From Mayfieldus sp038040285 (lineage in GTDB: Bacteria; Actinomycetota; Thermoleophilia; Solirubrobacterales; 70-9), in NCBI GenBank assembly GCA_038040285.1, contig JBBPIN010000004.1:51885-115884 (forward strand): 64,000 nucleotides of DNA, in the 5' to 3' direction. Positions 52,666-61,796 of the stretch are shown piece after piece. Made by a program: the position numbers and the translations under genes. The first letter of the stretch is position 1; the number at the start of each line of letters is the position of its first letter. Under the pieces are notes generated by a model. The model searched no databases and was not told the DNA's origin. It saw nothing but the letters and a program-made list of their open reading frames with translations.

Positions 52666-53810
52666 AACCGAAGGCCGGCGCGAAGGTCCAGCACCCGCTG
52701 GGCCGAGCGTTCGAACTCCGCCCTCGGGAGCACGCGGGCTCTCAACGCGCCCCGCAGCCCGGCGCCCGCCTGCGCCGCGGCCCGGAAGCTGGGGAAGAGC
52801 AGCAGGTCGGTTCCGGCGGCGGCTGCGGCCCTGCCCACCTTCGCCGACCCACCGAAGGCATGCACGGCGGTGGACTGAAGGTCGTCTGTGACCGAGACGC
52901 CCTCGAAGCCGAGGCGGCCGCGCAGCTCGCCGGTGACGATCGTGCGCGCGAACGCGGCGGGGCGCTCCGAAAAGGCCGGATAGATCGCCGAGCTCATCAT
53001 CACCAGCTTGCCGCCGGCGGCGATGAAGTCGCCGAACGGCGCTTCGTCGACATCGCGCAGCGTCTCCTTGGGCAGACCGATCCGCTCGACACCGAGGTCG
53101 GTGTTGACCTCCGCGGCGCCGAGCCCCGGGAAGTGCTTGCCGGTCGCGGCCACTCCGCCGGCCTGTAGGGCGCCGGCGAATGGGACCGCGGTCTCGGAGA
53201 CTTTGGAGGCGGTGGCGCCAAAGCTGCGGCTCTCCTCGCCGATCGCCCCGCCGGCGCGCCCGACGTCGAGAACCGGCGCCAGATCGACGTTGACTCCGGC
53301 GCCGGTCAGGTTGCGCGCCGTCAGCCGTCCCTGTTGGCTGTTGTAGGAGGCTCCGCGGCGCCCCATCTCGCGAGCCGAGGCCTGCGGTGCGCCGGGCAGG
53401 CGCTTCACCTGGCCGCCCTCCTGGTCGACCATCACCAGCAGCGGATCGCGCAACCCCGGCGGGCGGCGGATCGACTGCAAGGCGCGAATCAAGTGGCGGG
53501 CCTCGGCGCCGCTGCTGAAGTTGTTCGAGAACAGCACCACGCCGGCGAGCCCGCCATGGCGGATCATGCGGCGCAGTTCGGGGGGCGGCTTGCGGGCCGC
53601 GAAGCCGGCGACCAATCGCTCCCCTGCCAGCTGGCCGATGCTCAGATCGCCGGCGTCGGGCCCGGTCGTGCCCGACTCGCCGCCGTCGTCGAGCGTCGCG
53701 TGCACCCCGATCGCCGCCGCCAGGGCGCCGAGCACAACCGCGGCCGCGGCCCGCCGCCTGCGAATCCTCCTACTGCTCACCCGGCCGCCGAGTCTATGGC
53801 TGGGCGGCAC
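52662..53810 (-). CDS. Membrane-anchored GH3 glycoside hydrolase (NagZ-like)
   Basis: GTG 53810 gives 382 residues; GTG 53780 is an alternative. A basic stretch (SSRRIRRRRAA) precedes one hydrophobic helix (AAAVVLGALAAAIGVHATL), so the domain lies outside. LVMVDQEGGQVKRLPGAPQ, VDLAPVLDVGR, GVAATGKHFPGLGAAEVNTD and GFEGVSVTDDLQSTAV follow GH3; Asp in SVTDDL is the nucleophile. The His of the NagZ Asp-His acid/base dyad after KHFPG is not present (NTDLG instead). It may act on cell-wall or surface sugars with a different acid/base residue. Confidence 0.83.
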   Translation of the reverse strand: MPPSHRLGGRVSSRRIRRRRAAAAVVLGALAAAIGVHATLDDGGESGTTGPDAGDLSIGQLAGERLVAGFAARKPPPELRRMIRHGGLAGVVLFSNNFSSGAEARHLIRALQSIRRPPGLRDPLLVMVDQEGGQVKRLPGAPQASAREMGRRGASYNSQQGRLTARNLTGAGVNVDLAPVLDVGRAGGAIGEESRSFGATASKVSETAVPFAGALQAGGVAATGKHFPGLGAAEVNTDLGVERIGLPKETLRDVDEAPFGDFIAAGGKLVMMSSAIYPAFSERPAAFARTIVTGELRGRLGFEGVSVTDDLQSTAVHAFGGSAKVGRAAAAAGTDLLLFPSFRAAAQAGAGLRGALRARVLPRAEFERSAQRVLDLRAGLRF

Positions 53811-53827
53811 CCAGTCTTTGGATGGGG

Positions 53828-53919
53828 TGCGTCAAATGGCTACTATTTCGTGCGTTTGGTGGCTATTATTTACCGCGTGAAAAGGCTACGTTTATTTGCG
53901 TCAGATGGCTAATAACGTC
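53828..53919 (+). repeat. Four tandem degenerate 23-bp repeats upstream of and into the AAA_14 gene start
   Basis: Units lie at 53828-53850, 53851-53873, 53874-53896 and 53897-53919, with no gaps. All four have (T/C)GCGT at positions 1-5 and GGCTA at positions 11-15; the rest is A/T-rich and variable. The ATG of the ATPase gene (53905) lies inside unit 4. The units look like an operator or iteron array. A run of 15 codons beginning in unit 1 also starts ATGGCTA, as the true gene does. Confidence 0.85.
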
Positions 53920-55161
53920 TCCTACAAGCAGCGAATCGTGGATCCGCTTGTCGAAGACCTTCTCTCCCAGCTGCCGGCGTTGATGGTGGTTGGCCCTCGG
54001 GCTACGGGAAAAACGACAACGAGCGGCCGCCGAGCCGCAACGGTAATCAGGCTCGATAGAGAAGCCGAAGCCGCCGCATTCGTCGCGGACCCAGACACGG
54101 CCCTCCGAGGCCTAACTGAGCCGGTGCTCCTCGACGAATGGCAAGTCGTACCGCGCGTGTTCGGAGCAGTGAGACGAGCTGTCGAAGCCGATCCTCGCGC
54201 AGGCCGCTTCTTCCTAACAGGCTCCGTCCGCGCCGAGCTGGAAAACGAGGTCTGGCCCGGCACTGGCCGGCTCGTGCGCTTGGCGATGTATCCAATGACG
54301 GTCCGCGAGCAACTTGGCCGAGTCGACGGTCCAACGTTCTTCGACAAGGTCGCGGACGGGAAAACACTGACCGTCCCCGCAGACGTTCCGGACCTACGTG
54401 GCTATGTGGACCTCGCCCTGCGCAGCGGCTTTCCCGACCCTGCTCTCCGCCTCACGGGTCGGGCACGCCAGGCCTGGCTTGAGAGCTATATCGATGATCT
54501 CCTCACCCACGACGTCGAACAACTTGAGGAGACATCCACGAAGCGTCGCGACACGCAGCGCCTGCGTCGCTACTTCGAGGCCTATGCGCTGAACTCCGCC
54601 GGCGTCGCTGACCACAAGACGATCTACGAGGCCGCCCAGGTAAACAAGGGTACGGCCGGTACCTACGAACAATTGCTCATCAGTCTGCTCATCGCTGAGC
54701 AGGTCCCTGCCTGGACATCGAACCGCCTCAAACGACTCATTCGCCAGCCAAAGCGGTATCTGATCGACCCGGCCCTGATTGCCACCGCGCTGCGTGCCGA
54801 CGAAGAGGGGGTAATCCGCGACGGTGACCTACTCGGACGCGTTCTCGACACGTTCGTGGCCGCGCAGCTACGTCCCGAGCTCGCCCTCTCGGCGACGCGG
54901 CCGCGCCTCCATCACCTCCGCACTGCCCAGGGCCGCCACGAGATTGATTTGGTCGCCGAACTCGCCGGGCAGCGTCTGATCGGCATTGAGATCAAGGCCG
55001 ATGCCGCCCCGACCGCGCGCGACGACGCGAAACATCTGATCTGGCTGCGCGATGAGCTCGGCGACCGCTTTGTGGGCGGTGTCGTTTTCCACACGGGCCC
55101 GCGCCTATATGAACTCGACGCACAGATCATCGCCGCCCCGATCTCGGTTCTGTGGGGATAG
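53905..55161 (+). CDS. AAA_14/DUF4143 family ATPase
   Basis: ATG 53905 is preferred over TTG 53896. The 418-residue protein has Walker A VVGPRATGKTTT (residues 28-39), Walker B-type PVLLDEWQVVPRVF near 72, and FFLTGSVRAELENEVWPGTG as the sensor-like AAA_14 segment. The C-terminal DUF4143 region has RYFEAYALNSAGVADHKTIY, then a winged-helix-like part (VNKGTAGTYEQLLISLLIAE) and an end with RHEIDLVAELAGQRLIGIEI and KAD, the E-x-K pattern of PD-(D/E)XK-like folds. The biological role of this family is not established. No gene nearby looks like a partner. The AT-rich repeat array in front suggests specific regulation. Confidence 0.87.
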   Translation: MANNVSYKQRIVDPLVEDLLSQLPALMVVGPRATGKTTTSGRRAATVIRLDREAEAAAFVADPDTALRGLTEPVLLDEWQVVPRVFGAVRRAVEADPRAGRFFLTGSVRAELENEVWPGTGRLVRLAMYPMTVREQLGRVDGPTFFDKVADGKTLTVPADVPDLRGYVDLALRSGFPDPALRLTGRARQAWLESYIDDLLTHDVEQLEETSTKRRDTQRLRRYFEAYALNSAGVADHKTIYEAAQVNKGTAGTYEQLLISLLIAEQVPAWTSNRLKRLIRQPKRYLIDPALIATALRADEEGVIRDGDLLGRVLDTFVAAQLRPELALSATRPRLHHLRTAQGRHEIDLVAELAGQRLIGIEIKADAAPTARDDAKHLIWLRDELGDRFVGGVVFHTGPRLYELDAQIIAAPISVLWG

Positions 55162-55167
55162 CGAGAG

Positions 55168-56934
55168 TCAGCGGCAGGCGCGCACGTGCTGGTCGATCGT
55201 CATCTCGCGGCCATCGAGCAGGTCCACGAGCAGCCTCACCGTCGAGTGCCTCTTGCGCTTCAGCTTGCCGTAGGGCAGCTTGCGCAGGAAGGGGCGCCTG
55301 CGGTCGGTCGCGAAATGCCTGCCGTTGACGAAGAACTCGGCCTGCGCGACGTTGGAGCGGTCGGTTCCCTTGACTCGCGCCTTCACCGGCCGTCGCGCGC
55401 AGCCGTGCGGGCCCTTGCGCTTGCGCAGCTTCACCCTCAGGCCGGGCAGAGCCCGGCAGGCGTCTCCCGAGCAGCTGCGCACATTGGCCAGCCGCGCGGC
55501 CAGCGCCGAGCGCACCGCCGCGTAGGCGGGACTCGAGGCGACGTTCTGGAGCTCGTAGGGATCGGCCTGGAGGTCGTAGAGCTCCGTGAAGCCGTTGTTC
55601 TGGCCGCCGGTGTACTCGATGTAGATGTAGCGCGCGGTCCGCACACCCTCGTATCCGCCGCCCTCGATCGACAGCTCGCGTCCCAGCTCGCGGCCCGGCT
55701 TTGCGGCCATGCCCTGCAGCGGCATTCCGTCCACGCGCAGTCCCGCCTGAGCGCCGGTCGCCTGCAGGATCGTCGGCGCGAGGTCGGCGTTGATCGACAG
55801 GTCGCGAACGGTCCTGCCTCCGCTGAACCCTGGTCCGCGGATCAGCAAGGGCACCCGGATCGACTCCTCGTAGGGCACGACCTTGCCCGACTTGACCCGG
55901 TGCTCCCCGTGCATGAACCCGTTGTCGGAGGTGAAGACCACCAGCGTGTTGTCGAGCTCGCCGCTGGCGCTGAGAGTGTCGATCAGCTGCTTCACCCCGG
56001 CATCCTCGGCGAGCAGCGAGGAGAGCCGACAGCGATAGAAGCGCGTGATGTCGGCGATGTCTGCCGCGTCGAGGTTGCGACTGCTGATGTTGGGCGGCTT
56101 GTCGGAGACATCGGCCTCGTTGAAGGAGGGCGGCTGCGGCAGCGGGGTCGAGTCGTTGGCGTGCAGATCGCGCGGCGCCGGCTTGGCGGTGCCCTCGCAG
56201 TGATTGCCGCCCGGTGGGTTGGGCCCACCCCCGTGCGGCGCCAGGTAGGTGAGCCAGAGGAAGAACGGCTGGTTGGAGGGCGCGCGGCGATTGATGAAGT
56301 CGACCGCCTTGGCCGTATAGACGTCGGTGGAGTAGAGGCTTGGGTCGGGGGGGTTGTCGGGGTTGTCGTTCAGCGACCCGTAGGTATTCAGCACCCCACT
56401 CTCGTTGAGCTGGTAGCCGTAGTAGTCGTAGGTCACCGTGGAGCCGTGGAACTCGCTCCAGCCCGGGGGGATCAGGGGGCCGCCGGGGTCGGCCTTGTGC
56501 GCCTCGTATCCGTTCAGGTACTTGCCGATCAGGCCCGTGTAGTAGCCGGCGCCCTGCAACCACAGCGGCAGGGTGTTGTTCGAGTTCAGCTTGTCGAACC
56601 CACCGTTGGGGGGCTGGTTGTCGCGCACGCCGGTGTTGTGCGAGTACTGACCGGTGAGGAAGGTGGCTCGCGAGGGGCAGCAGAGCGAGTAGTTGACGAA
56701 GTTGTTGGCGAAGGTCGTGCCCTGGCCGCCGATCAGCTGCTGCGTGTTGGGCATCACAGGCATCGAAGCCTGCGTCTGGTCGTCAGTCTCGATCACAAGC
56801 ACGTTTGGCCGCGGTGGCTGCTGCTGCGGCGACCGCGCGACCGCGGAGGCGGCGTGGTGGCCGCCGAGCTCCAGTGCAAGGACCAACGCGACGCCCGCCG
56901 CGGCGGCGGTCGCAATCGCCAGCTTGACTTTCAT
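55168..56934 (-). CDS. Secreted sulfatase with basic C-terminal Ig-like domain
   Basis: ATG 56934 has GGAGGA about 4 bp upstream. The 588-residue product has a signal sequence (LAIATAAAAGVALVLALELG). PNVLVIETDDQTQASMPVMP carries the metal-binding Asp pair, and NYSLCCPSRATFLTGQ has the formylglycine motif C-x-P-S-R with Cys85. LVVFTSDNGFMHGEHRVKSG supplies the later metal ligands. The last about 120 residues (from RLRVKLRKRKG) are very basic with a Cys pair and look like an Ig-like domain. Sulfatase activity needs a formylglycine-generating enzyme, which is not in this window. It could cleave sulfate from the sulfated glycan predicted upstream. Confidence 0.9.
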   Translation of the reverse strand: MKVKLAIATAAAAGVALVLALELGGHHAASAVARSPQQQPPRPNVLVIETDDQTQASMPVMPNTQQLIGGQGTTFANNFVNYSLCCPSRATFLTGQYSHNTGVRDNQPPNGGFDKLNSNNTLPLWLQGAGYYTGLIGKYLNGYEAHKADPGGPLIPPGWSEFHGSTVTYDYYGYQLNESGVLNTYGSLNDNPDNPPDPSLYSTDVYTAKAVDFINRRAPSNQPFFLWLTYLAPHGGGPNPPGGNHCEGTAKPAPRDLHANDSTPLPQPPSFNEADVSDKPPNISSRNLDAADIADITRFYRCRLSSLLAEDAGVKQLIDTLSASGELDNTLVVFTSDNGFMHGEHRVKSGKVVPYEESIRVPLLIRGPGFSGGRTVRDLSINADLAPTILQATGAQAGLRVDGMPLQGMAAKPGRELGRELSIEGGGYEGVRTARYIYIEYTGGQNNGFTELYDLQADPYELQNVASSPAYAAVRSALAARLANVRSCSGDACRALPGLRVKLRKRKGPHGCARRPVKARVKGTDRSNVAQAEFFVNGRHFATDRRRPFLRKLPYGKLKRKRHSTVRLLVDLLDGREMTIDQHVRACR

Positions 56935-57110
56935 CTGTCCTCCCGAAATAAACGCCAAATCCCCACTCCTCAACCCCGCCAACACACGCTAGTGGCCGGG
57001 GTTGCGTTGACGCGCCGGTCAGTTGGCGTGGGCGGCAGCGGGCGTTTGGCAGGCGTCGCCGCGCCGTCCGGGGGCGCTCGTAGCCTTGCGCCGACTCTCC
57101 CCCACCCTCC

Positions 57111-58262
57111 ATGCCAGCTCTGATCACCTTCGACGAGGCGCTGCGGCTCGGTGAGCAAACTGACCGCGACGAGATCATGGCGCTCGTCGAGCGGGCATGG
57201 GAGGTCCGGCGCGAGAACTTCGGCGACTCGACCGACATGTGCTCGCTGGTCAACGCCAAGTCCGGCGGCTGCGCCGAAGACTGCGGGTTCTGCGCCCAGT
57301 CGCGCTACGCGGAAGCCGACACGCCGATGCACGCGATGATGGAGCCGGAGCAGATGCTCGAGCACGCACGGGCGGCGGAGGCAGCGGGCGCGCATCGCTT
57401 CTGCATGGTCACCCAGGGCCAGGGACTCTCGAAGCGCGACTTCGAGAAGGTGGTTGCGGGAGCGAAGCTGGTCTCCGAGCAGACCAACCTGAAGCGCTGC
57501 GCCTCGATCGGGCACATGTCGGTCGATCGCGCCAAGAAGCTGCGCGAGGCCGGGATTCAGCGTGTCCACCACAACGTCGAGTCCTCGCGCTCGCATTACC
57601 CGGAGGTCTCGACGACGGTCCGCTACGAGGGTCGCCTGCGGACGATTCAGGCGGTCAAGGAGGCGGGGTTGGAAACCTGCGTGGGCGGCATCCTCAACCT
57701 CGGCGAGACCCCCCACCAACGGGTCGAGATGGCGTTCGAGCTGTCGGAGATCAACCCAACTTCGGTGCCGATCAACCTGCTCAACCCGCGGTCGGGGACG
57801 AAGTTCGGCGAGCGCCCGCTGATGGACCCCTGGGAGGTCGTCAAGTGGGTGGCGATCTTCCGGCTGATCATCCCCGGCGCCCTGTTCCGGCTCTGCGGGG
57901 GGCGGGTCGAGAACCTCGGCGAGCTTCAGCCGCTTGCCGTGAAGGCCGGCCTCAACGGAGTGATGATGGGCAACTTCCTCACCACGCTGGGGGCGGAGCC
58001 GGAGGAGGACCGCGGCATGTTTGAGGAGCTGGGCCTGAACACCAAGCGCCAGCCCGACAATGGAGCCAACCCGCGACCCGACAACCGCTCGGGCTGGCTC
58101 GACGGCGAGTCCCCGGATACGCCGATCGACGAGCTGATCGACAGTCAGGCCGACGCCAACTTCTGGGACCCCTCGACCCAGCTGCGGGTGATCAAGACCA
58201 AGCGCAAGCCGCCCCCCTACCCAAGCGAGGCGGCCGAGCAGCCCGCGGGGTGGGGCGACTAG
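57111..58262 (+). CDS. bioB: Biotin synthase
   Basis: ATG 57111 starts a 383-residue radical-SAM enzyme. SGGCAEDCGFCAQS gives the CxxxCxxC cluster motif with Cys54, Cys58, Cys61. GAHRFCMVTQGQGLSKRDFE, RVHHNVESSRSHYPEV, GLETCVGGILNLGETPHQR and SVPINLLNPRSGTKFGERP follow BioB order. It inserts sulfur into dethiobiotin. The tail after about residue 330 (GANPRPDNRSGWLDGESPD) extends beyond the usual length. Its stop overlaps the next start (TAGTG). It is divergent from the sulfatase across 176 bp, where the promoter should lie. Confidence 0.96.
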   Translation: MPALITFDEALRLGEQTDRDEIMALVERAWEVRRENFGDSTDMCSLVNAKSGGCAEDCGFCAQSRYAEADTPMHAMMEPEQMLEHARAAEAAGAHRFCMVTQGQGLSKRDFEKVVAGAKLVSEQTNLKRCASIGHMSVDRAKKLREAGIQRVHHNVESSRSHYPEVSTTVRYEGRLRTIQAVKEAGLETCVGGILNLGETPHQRVEMAFELSEINPTSVPINLLNPRSGTKFGERPLMDPWEVVKWVAIFRLIIPGALFRLCGGRVENLGELQPLAVKAGLNGVMMGNFLTTLGAEPEEDRGMFEELGLNTKRQPDNGANPRPDNRSGWLDGESPDTPIDELIDSQADANFWDPSTQLRVIKTKRKPPPYPSEAAEQPAGWGD

Positions 58263-59521
58263 TGAGCGATCTGGCCGACCGGCTGGATGAGCTGCGCGAG
58301 CGCGGCCTGCACCGGCGGTTGAGGATGATCAGCGGCCCGCAGGGGCCCAGGGTGCTGCTCGACGGGCGCCCGGTGCTGCTGCTCTGCTCGAACAACTACC
58401 TCGGGCTCGCCGACCATCCCCGCGTCCGCGAGGCGGCGGCCGAGGCGGCGTTGCGGTGGGGCGTCGGCGCCGGCGCCTCGCGCCTGATCTCCGGCAACAT
58501 GAAGCTGCACCGCCGCCTCGAGGAGCGTCTCGCCGCCTTCAAGGACCACGAGGCCGCGCTGCTGTTCGGCTCCGGTTACCTCGCCAATATCGGGGCGATC
58601 GCCGCGCTGGCGCGCAATGGCGAGGTCGTCTTCTCCGACCAGCTCAACCACGCGAGCATCATCGACGGCTGTCGCCTCTCGCGCGCCGAGACCTTCGCCT
58701 ACCGCCACGCCGACCTCGATCACCTCGAGTGGGGGCTGCGAAAGGCTGAAGGGCGCGGATCGTTGATCGTCACCGACGGGGTCTTCTCGATGGACGGCGA
58801 CGTGGCGCCGATCGAGGGATTGGTGCGCCTCGCCCACCGCTACGACTGCCGGCTGATGGTCGACGAGGCGCACGCCACCGGGGCGATCGGGCCGGGCGGC
58901 CGGGGGTCGGTCGCCGCGGCGGGGCTCTCTGACCAAGTCGACGTCGTGGTCGGCACGCTCGGAAAGGCGCTCGGCAGCTACGGCGCCTACGTTTGCGGCA
59001 GTCGCGTGCTGGTCGACTACCTGATCAACGTCGCGCGGCCGTTCATCTTCTCCACCGCGCCGCCGCCGCCGACCGTGGCCGCTGCCGACGCGGCGTTGGA
59101 GGTGCTCACATCCAATCCCCATCGCGTCGAGCGGCTGCAGGCGAACGCAAAGATGATGCGCGAGGCGCTGCTCGCCGAGGGCCTCCCGCTTGCGCCCTCG
59201 GAGACCCAGATCGTCCCGGTGATGATCGGGGACCCGGAGGTAACGGTGCAGCTCTCCGAGCTGGCGCTGGAGCGGGGCGTGTTCGCGCAGGGGATCCGGC
59301 CTCCCACTGTGCCCGAGGGAACGTCACGCCTGCGCCTCGCGACGATGGCGACCCACCGCAGCTCCGAGTTGGTTCGGGCGGCAAAGGTGCTCGGCGACGC
59401 CGCCCGCGAGATCGGTCTATTGACGGGGCCGGCACCGGATGCGCTGGAGGAGTGGGACGAGGACCAGTGGGTCGAGCCAGAGCGCCGCGAGACCGCCCCG
59501 TGGCTCGAAGAAGCAGCCTAG
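58262..59521 (+). CDS. bioF: 8-amino-7-oxononanoate synthase
   Basis: GTG 58262 overlaps the bioB stop by one base. The 419-residue PLP enzyme has LLLCSNNYLGLADHPRVREA, GAGASRLISGNMKLHRRLEE, IVTDGVFSMDGDVAPIEGL, MVDEAHATGAIGPGGRGSV and the PLP-lysine motif VVGTLGKALGSYGAY (Lys235). It condenses pimeloyl-ACP/CoA with alanine. The C-terminal about 35 residues (LEEWDEDQWVEPERRETAPW) extend the family length. Operon with bioB and bioD. Confidence 0.95.
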   Translation: MSDLADRLDELRERGLHRRLRMISGPQGPRVLLDGRPVLLLCSNNYLGLADHPRVREAAAEAALRWGVGAGASRLISGNMKLHRRLEERLAAFKDHEAALLFGSGYLANIGAIAALARNGEVVFSDQLNHASIIDGCRLSRAETFAYRHADLDHLEWGLRKAEGRGSLIVTDGVFSMDGDVAPIEGLVRLAHRYDCRLMVDEAHATGAIGPGGRGSVAAAGLSDQVDVVVGTLGKALGSYGAYVCGSRVLVDYLINVARPFIFSTAPPPPTVAAADAALEVLTSNPHRVERLQANAKMMREALLAEGLPLAPSETQIVPVMIGDPEVTVQLSELALERGVFAQGIRPPTVPEGTSRLRLATMATHRSSELVRAAKVLGDAAREIGLLTGPAPDALEEWDEDQWVEPERRETAPWLEEAA

Positions 59522-59540
59522 AGGCGGGGCGCCGACCGCC

Positions 59541-60200
59541 TTGCGCGGCTTCTTCGTAACCGGCACCGGCACCGAGGTCGGAAAGACGGTGGTCGCGGCG
59601 GTAATCGCACGATCGCTCGCCGCCGACGGCCAGAACGTCGCGGTCTTCAAGCCAGCGGTGACCGGCCTGTCCGAGCCGGGCGAGGCAGACCACGAGCTGC
59701 TGCGGCGGGCCTCTGGCAGCGCGCAGTCGGATGATGGGATCGCTCCCTACCGCTACGACCCATCGGCCTCGCCGCACCTGGCCGCGGAGATGGCCGGGGA
59801 ACGGATCGAGCCACCGCGGCTGCTTAGGGCTGCCCGGCGAGTGGAGGCGGACGCCGACGTCCTGGTCTGCGAGGGGGTTGGCGGTCTGATGGTCCCCCTC
59901 GCGACCGGCTACCTGGTGCGCGACCTGGCGCGTGAGCTTGCGCTGCCGCTGGTCGTCGCCGCCCCGCCTGGCCTGGGGACGATCAACCACACGCTGCTGA
60001 CCCTGGAGGCGGCGCGCGCCGCCGGCCTCGTCGTAGCCAGCGTCGTACTCACGCCCTGGCCCGAGCAACCCGACCAAGTCCAGCACTCCAACCGCGAGAC
60101 CCTGGAGGCGTTGGGCGGGACGCCGGTTGCCGTCCTCCCGCAGCTCGACCTCGCGAGCCCCGAGACCTGGCCGCCGTCCCCGGTCGCGATCGATCGCTAG
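59541..60200 (+). CDS. bioD: Dethiobiotin synthetase
   Basis: The start is TTG 59541; the conserved beta-strand and P-loop follow at once (LRGFFVTGTGTEVGKTVVAA, Lys15), and an earlier ATG at 59439 would overlap bioF by 83 bp. The 219-residue length fits BioD. FKPAVTGLSEPGEADHELL and DVLVCEGVGGLMVPLATGY match the substrate and EGAGG-type motif (here EGVGG). It carboxylates diaminopelargonate to dethiobiotin with ATP. GGGGC about 14 bp upstream is a weak ribosome site. Confidence 0.93.
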   Translation: MRGFFVTGTGTEVGKTVVAAVIARSLAADGQNVAVFKPAVTGLSEPGEADHELLRRASGSAQSDDGIAPYRYDPSASPHLAAEMAGERIEPPRLLRAARRVEADADVLVCEGVGGLMVPLATGYLVRDLARELALPLVVAAPPGLGTINHTLLTLEAARAAGLVVASVVLTPWPEQPDQVQHSNRETLEALGGTPVAVLPQLDLASPETWPPSPVAIDR

Positions 60201-61796
60201 CCGTCGGCCTGGATGGCCGCGACCTCGGCCGCGGGAGTTCCGGCGGCCGCCGCGGGCTCGGCCTGCGGAGCGGGGTGCGCCTTGCGCGACCGGATCAGCG
60301 TGAAACCGATGATCACGCCGAGGACCGCGACTGCCGTGGACAAGCGCATCGCGTGGCTGAGGGCGTAGATGAATATGTCGTGCGTTAGCTGAGTTGCCTG
60401 CGTGTGGTTGAGGTGCACCGCGCCCGCCGGCTGGCCGCTGACGATCCCGTGCGCGATATCGGAGCGCTGCGCTGCGCTGAATGAGCTATTCGACAACAGG
60501 TCGTCGACGCGGGAGCGGGCATCGGCCTGGAACAGGGCGCCGATCGCCGCCACCCCGAAGGTGCCGCCGATCATCCGGAACATCGACAGCACGCCGGAGG
60601 CGATGCCGGCCTTGGCGACCGGCACGGCGTTCATCGCGGCGGTCGACATCGGCGACATCGTCAGCGCCACCCCGGTCCCCATCAGCATGAAGGCGGGCAG
60701 CAGGTCCGTATAGGTGGTACCGGCGGTGATCTGGGTGAACATGTAGAGCGACAACGCGGTCAGGCTCAGGCCGACGGTGATCGGCCAGCGCGGGCCGATG
60801 CGATCGGACAGCCGGCCGGAGATCGGCGCCACGGCCATGATCACCAGCGTGGTGGGCAGGAAGCGGACGCCAGCTTCGAGCGGGGAGTAGCCGAGGATGT
60901 TCTGCATGTACATGGCGAGGAAGAAGAACATCCCCAGCATCGCGAAGGTGACGATGAAGGCAACCGAGACGGCGCCGATGAAGTTGCGGTTGGCGAAGAG
61001 GCTGAACTCGACCATCGGGGCTCTGACGCGAAGCTCGACGGCGACGAAGGCAACGAGCAGGACGACCGAGCCGGCGATCAGCGAGACGACCTGCGGCGAG
61101 CCCCAGCCCCAGCTGTTGCCCTCGACCAGCGCCAGGACCAGCGCCGTGAGGCCGGCGGTGAGAACCACGACGCCGGCGTAGTCCACCTCGTGCCCGACGG
61201 TTTCATCGCGCGACTCGCGGACCGCGAACAGCGCCGCCAGGACCGTGCCCACCCCAAACCGGCAGGTTGATGAAGAAGATCGCTCGCCAGGAGACGTGCT
61301 CGGTGAGAAAGCCGCCAAGCACCGGGCCGATCGCAAGCGCCAGGGCCGAGACGCCGGCCCAGGTCCCGATCGCCTTGCCGCGCTCTTCGGCGGGGAAGGC
61401 ATCGGTGATGATCGACAGGGTGCCGGGCATCATCAGTGCCCCGCCGACGCCCTGGGCGACTCGGCTGATGACCAGGGAGAGGGTGTCGGGGGCGAAGCCG
61501 GCGGTGGCGGAGGAGAGTGTGAAGATGACGACGCCGGCGATGAACATGCGCCGGCGGCCGAAGATGTCGCCGAGGCGCCCCCCCGTTGCCAGCAGGACGG
61601 CGAAGGAAAGCGTGTAGCCGTTGATCGTCCATTCCAGCCCCGAGATCGAGGCGCCGAGATCGCGCTGGATCGAGGGCAGCGCGACGTTCACGACCGTGTT
61701 GTCGAGCATGATCATGAACAGCGCGAAGCACATCGCGCCGAGCGTCCACCACTTGCGGTTGGCGTCGGTTATCAGCCGGGTGCGATGACGGGACAT
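60197..61796 (-). pseudogene. DHA2-family (EmrB/QacA) MFS exporter with one frameshift
   Basis: ATG 61796 overlaps the MarR stop (TGATG). The N-terminal part reads KWWTLGAMCFALFMIMLDNT, VALPSIQRDLGASISGLEW, GGRLGDIFGRRRMFIAGVVI, then SWRAIFFINLPVWGG; the true continuation VGTVLAALFAVRESRDETVG is in another frame. Taking one base out of the AAA at 61256-61258 (TTT on the coding strand) restores LPVGVGTVL and a continuous 14-helix protein of about 530 residues to 60197. The rest is intact (GYSPLEAGVRFLPTTLVIMA, SGVLSMFRMIGGTFGVAAIG). It is either a recent loss-of-function mutation or a base error in the sequence. Being coupled to MarR suggests drug or metabolite export. Confidence 0.88.

Noticed and set aside
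53828..53919. CRISPR array
   Set aside because: The repeats are contiguous, degenerate and without spacers, and no cas gene is present; they are better read as a tandem operator array.
55186..57123. Open frame of 645 codons on the plus strand
   Set aside because: It is the mirror of the sulfatase gene and runs into the bioB promoter region; the sulfatase motifs on the other strand are decisive.
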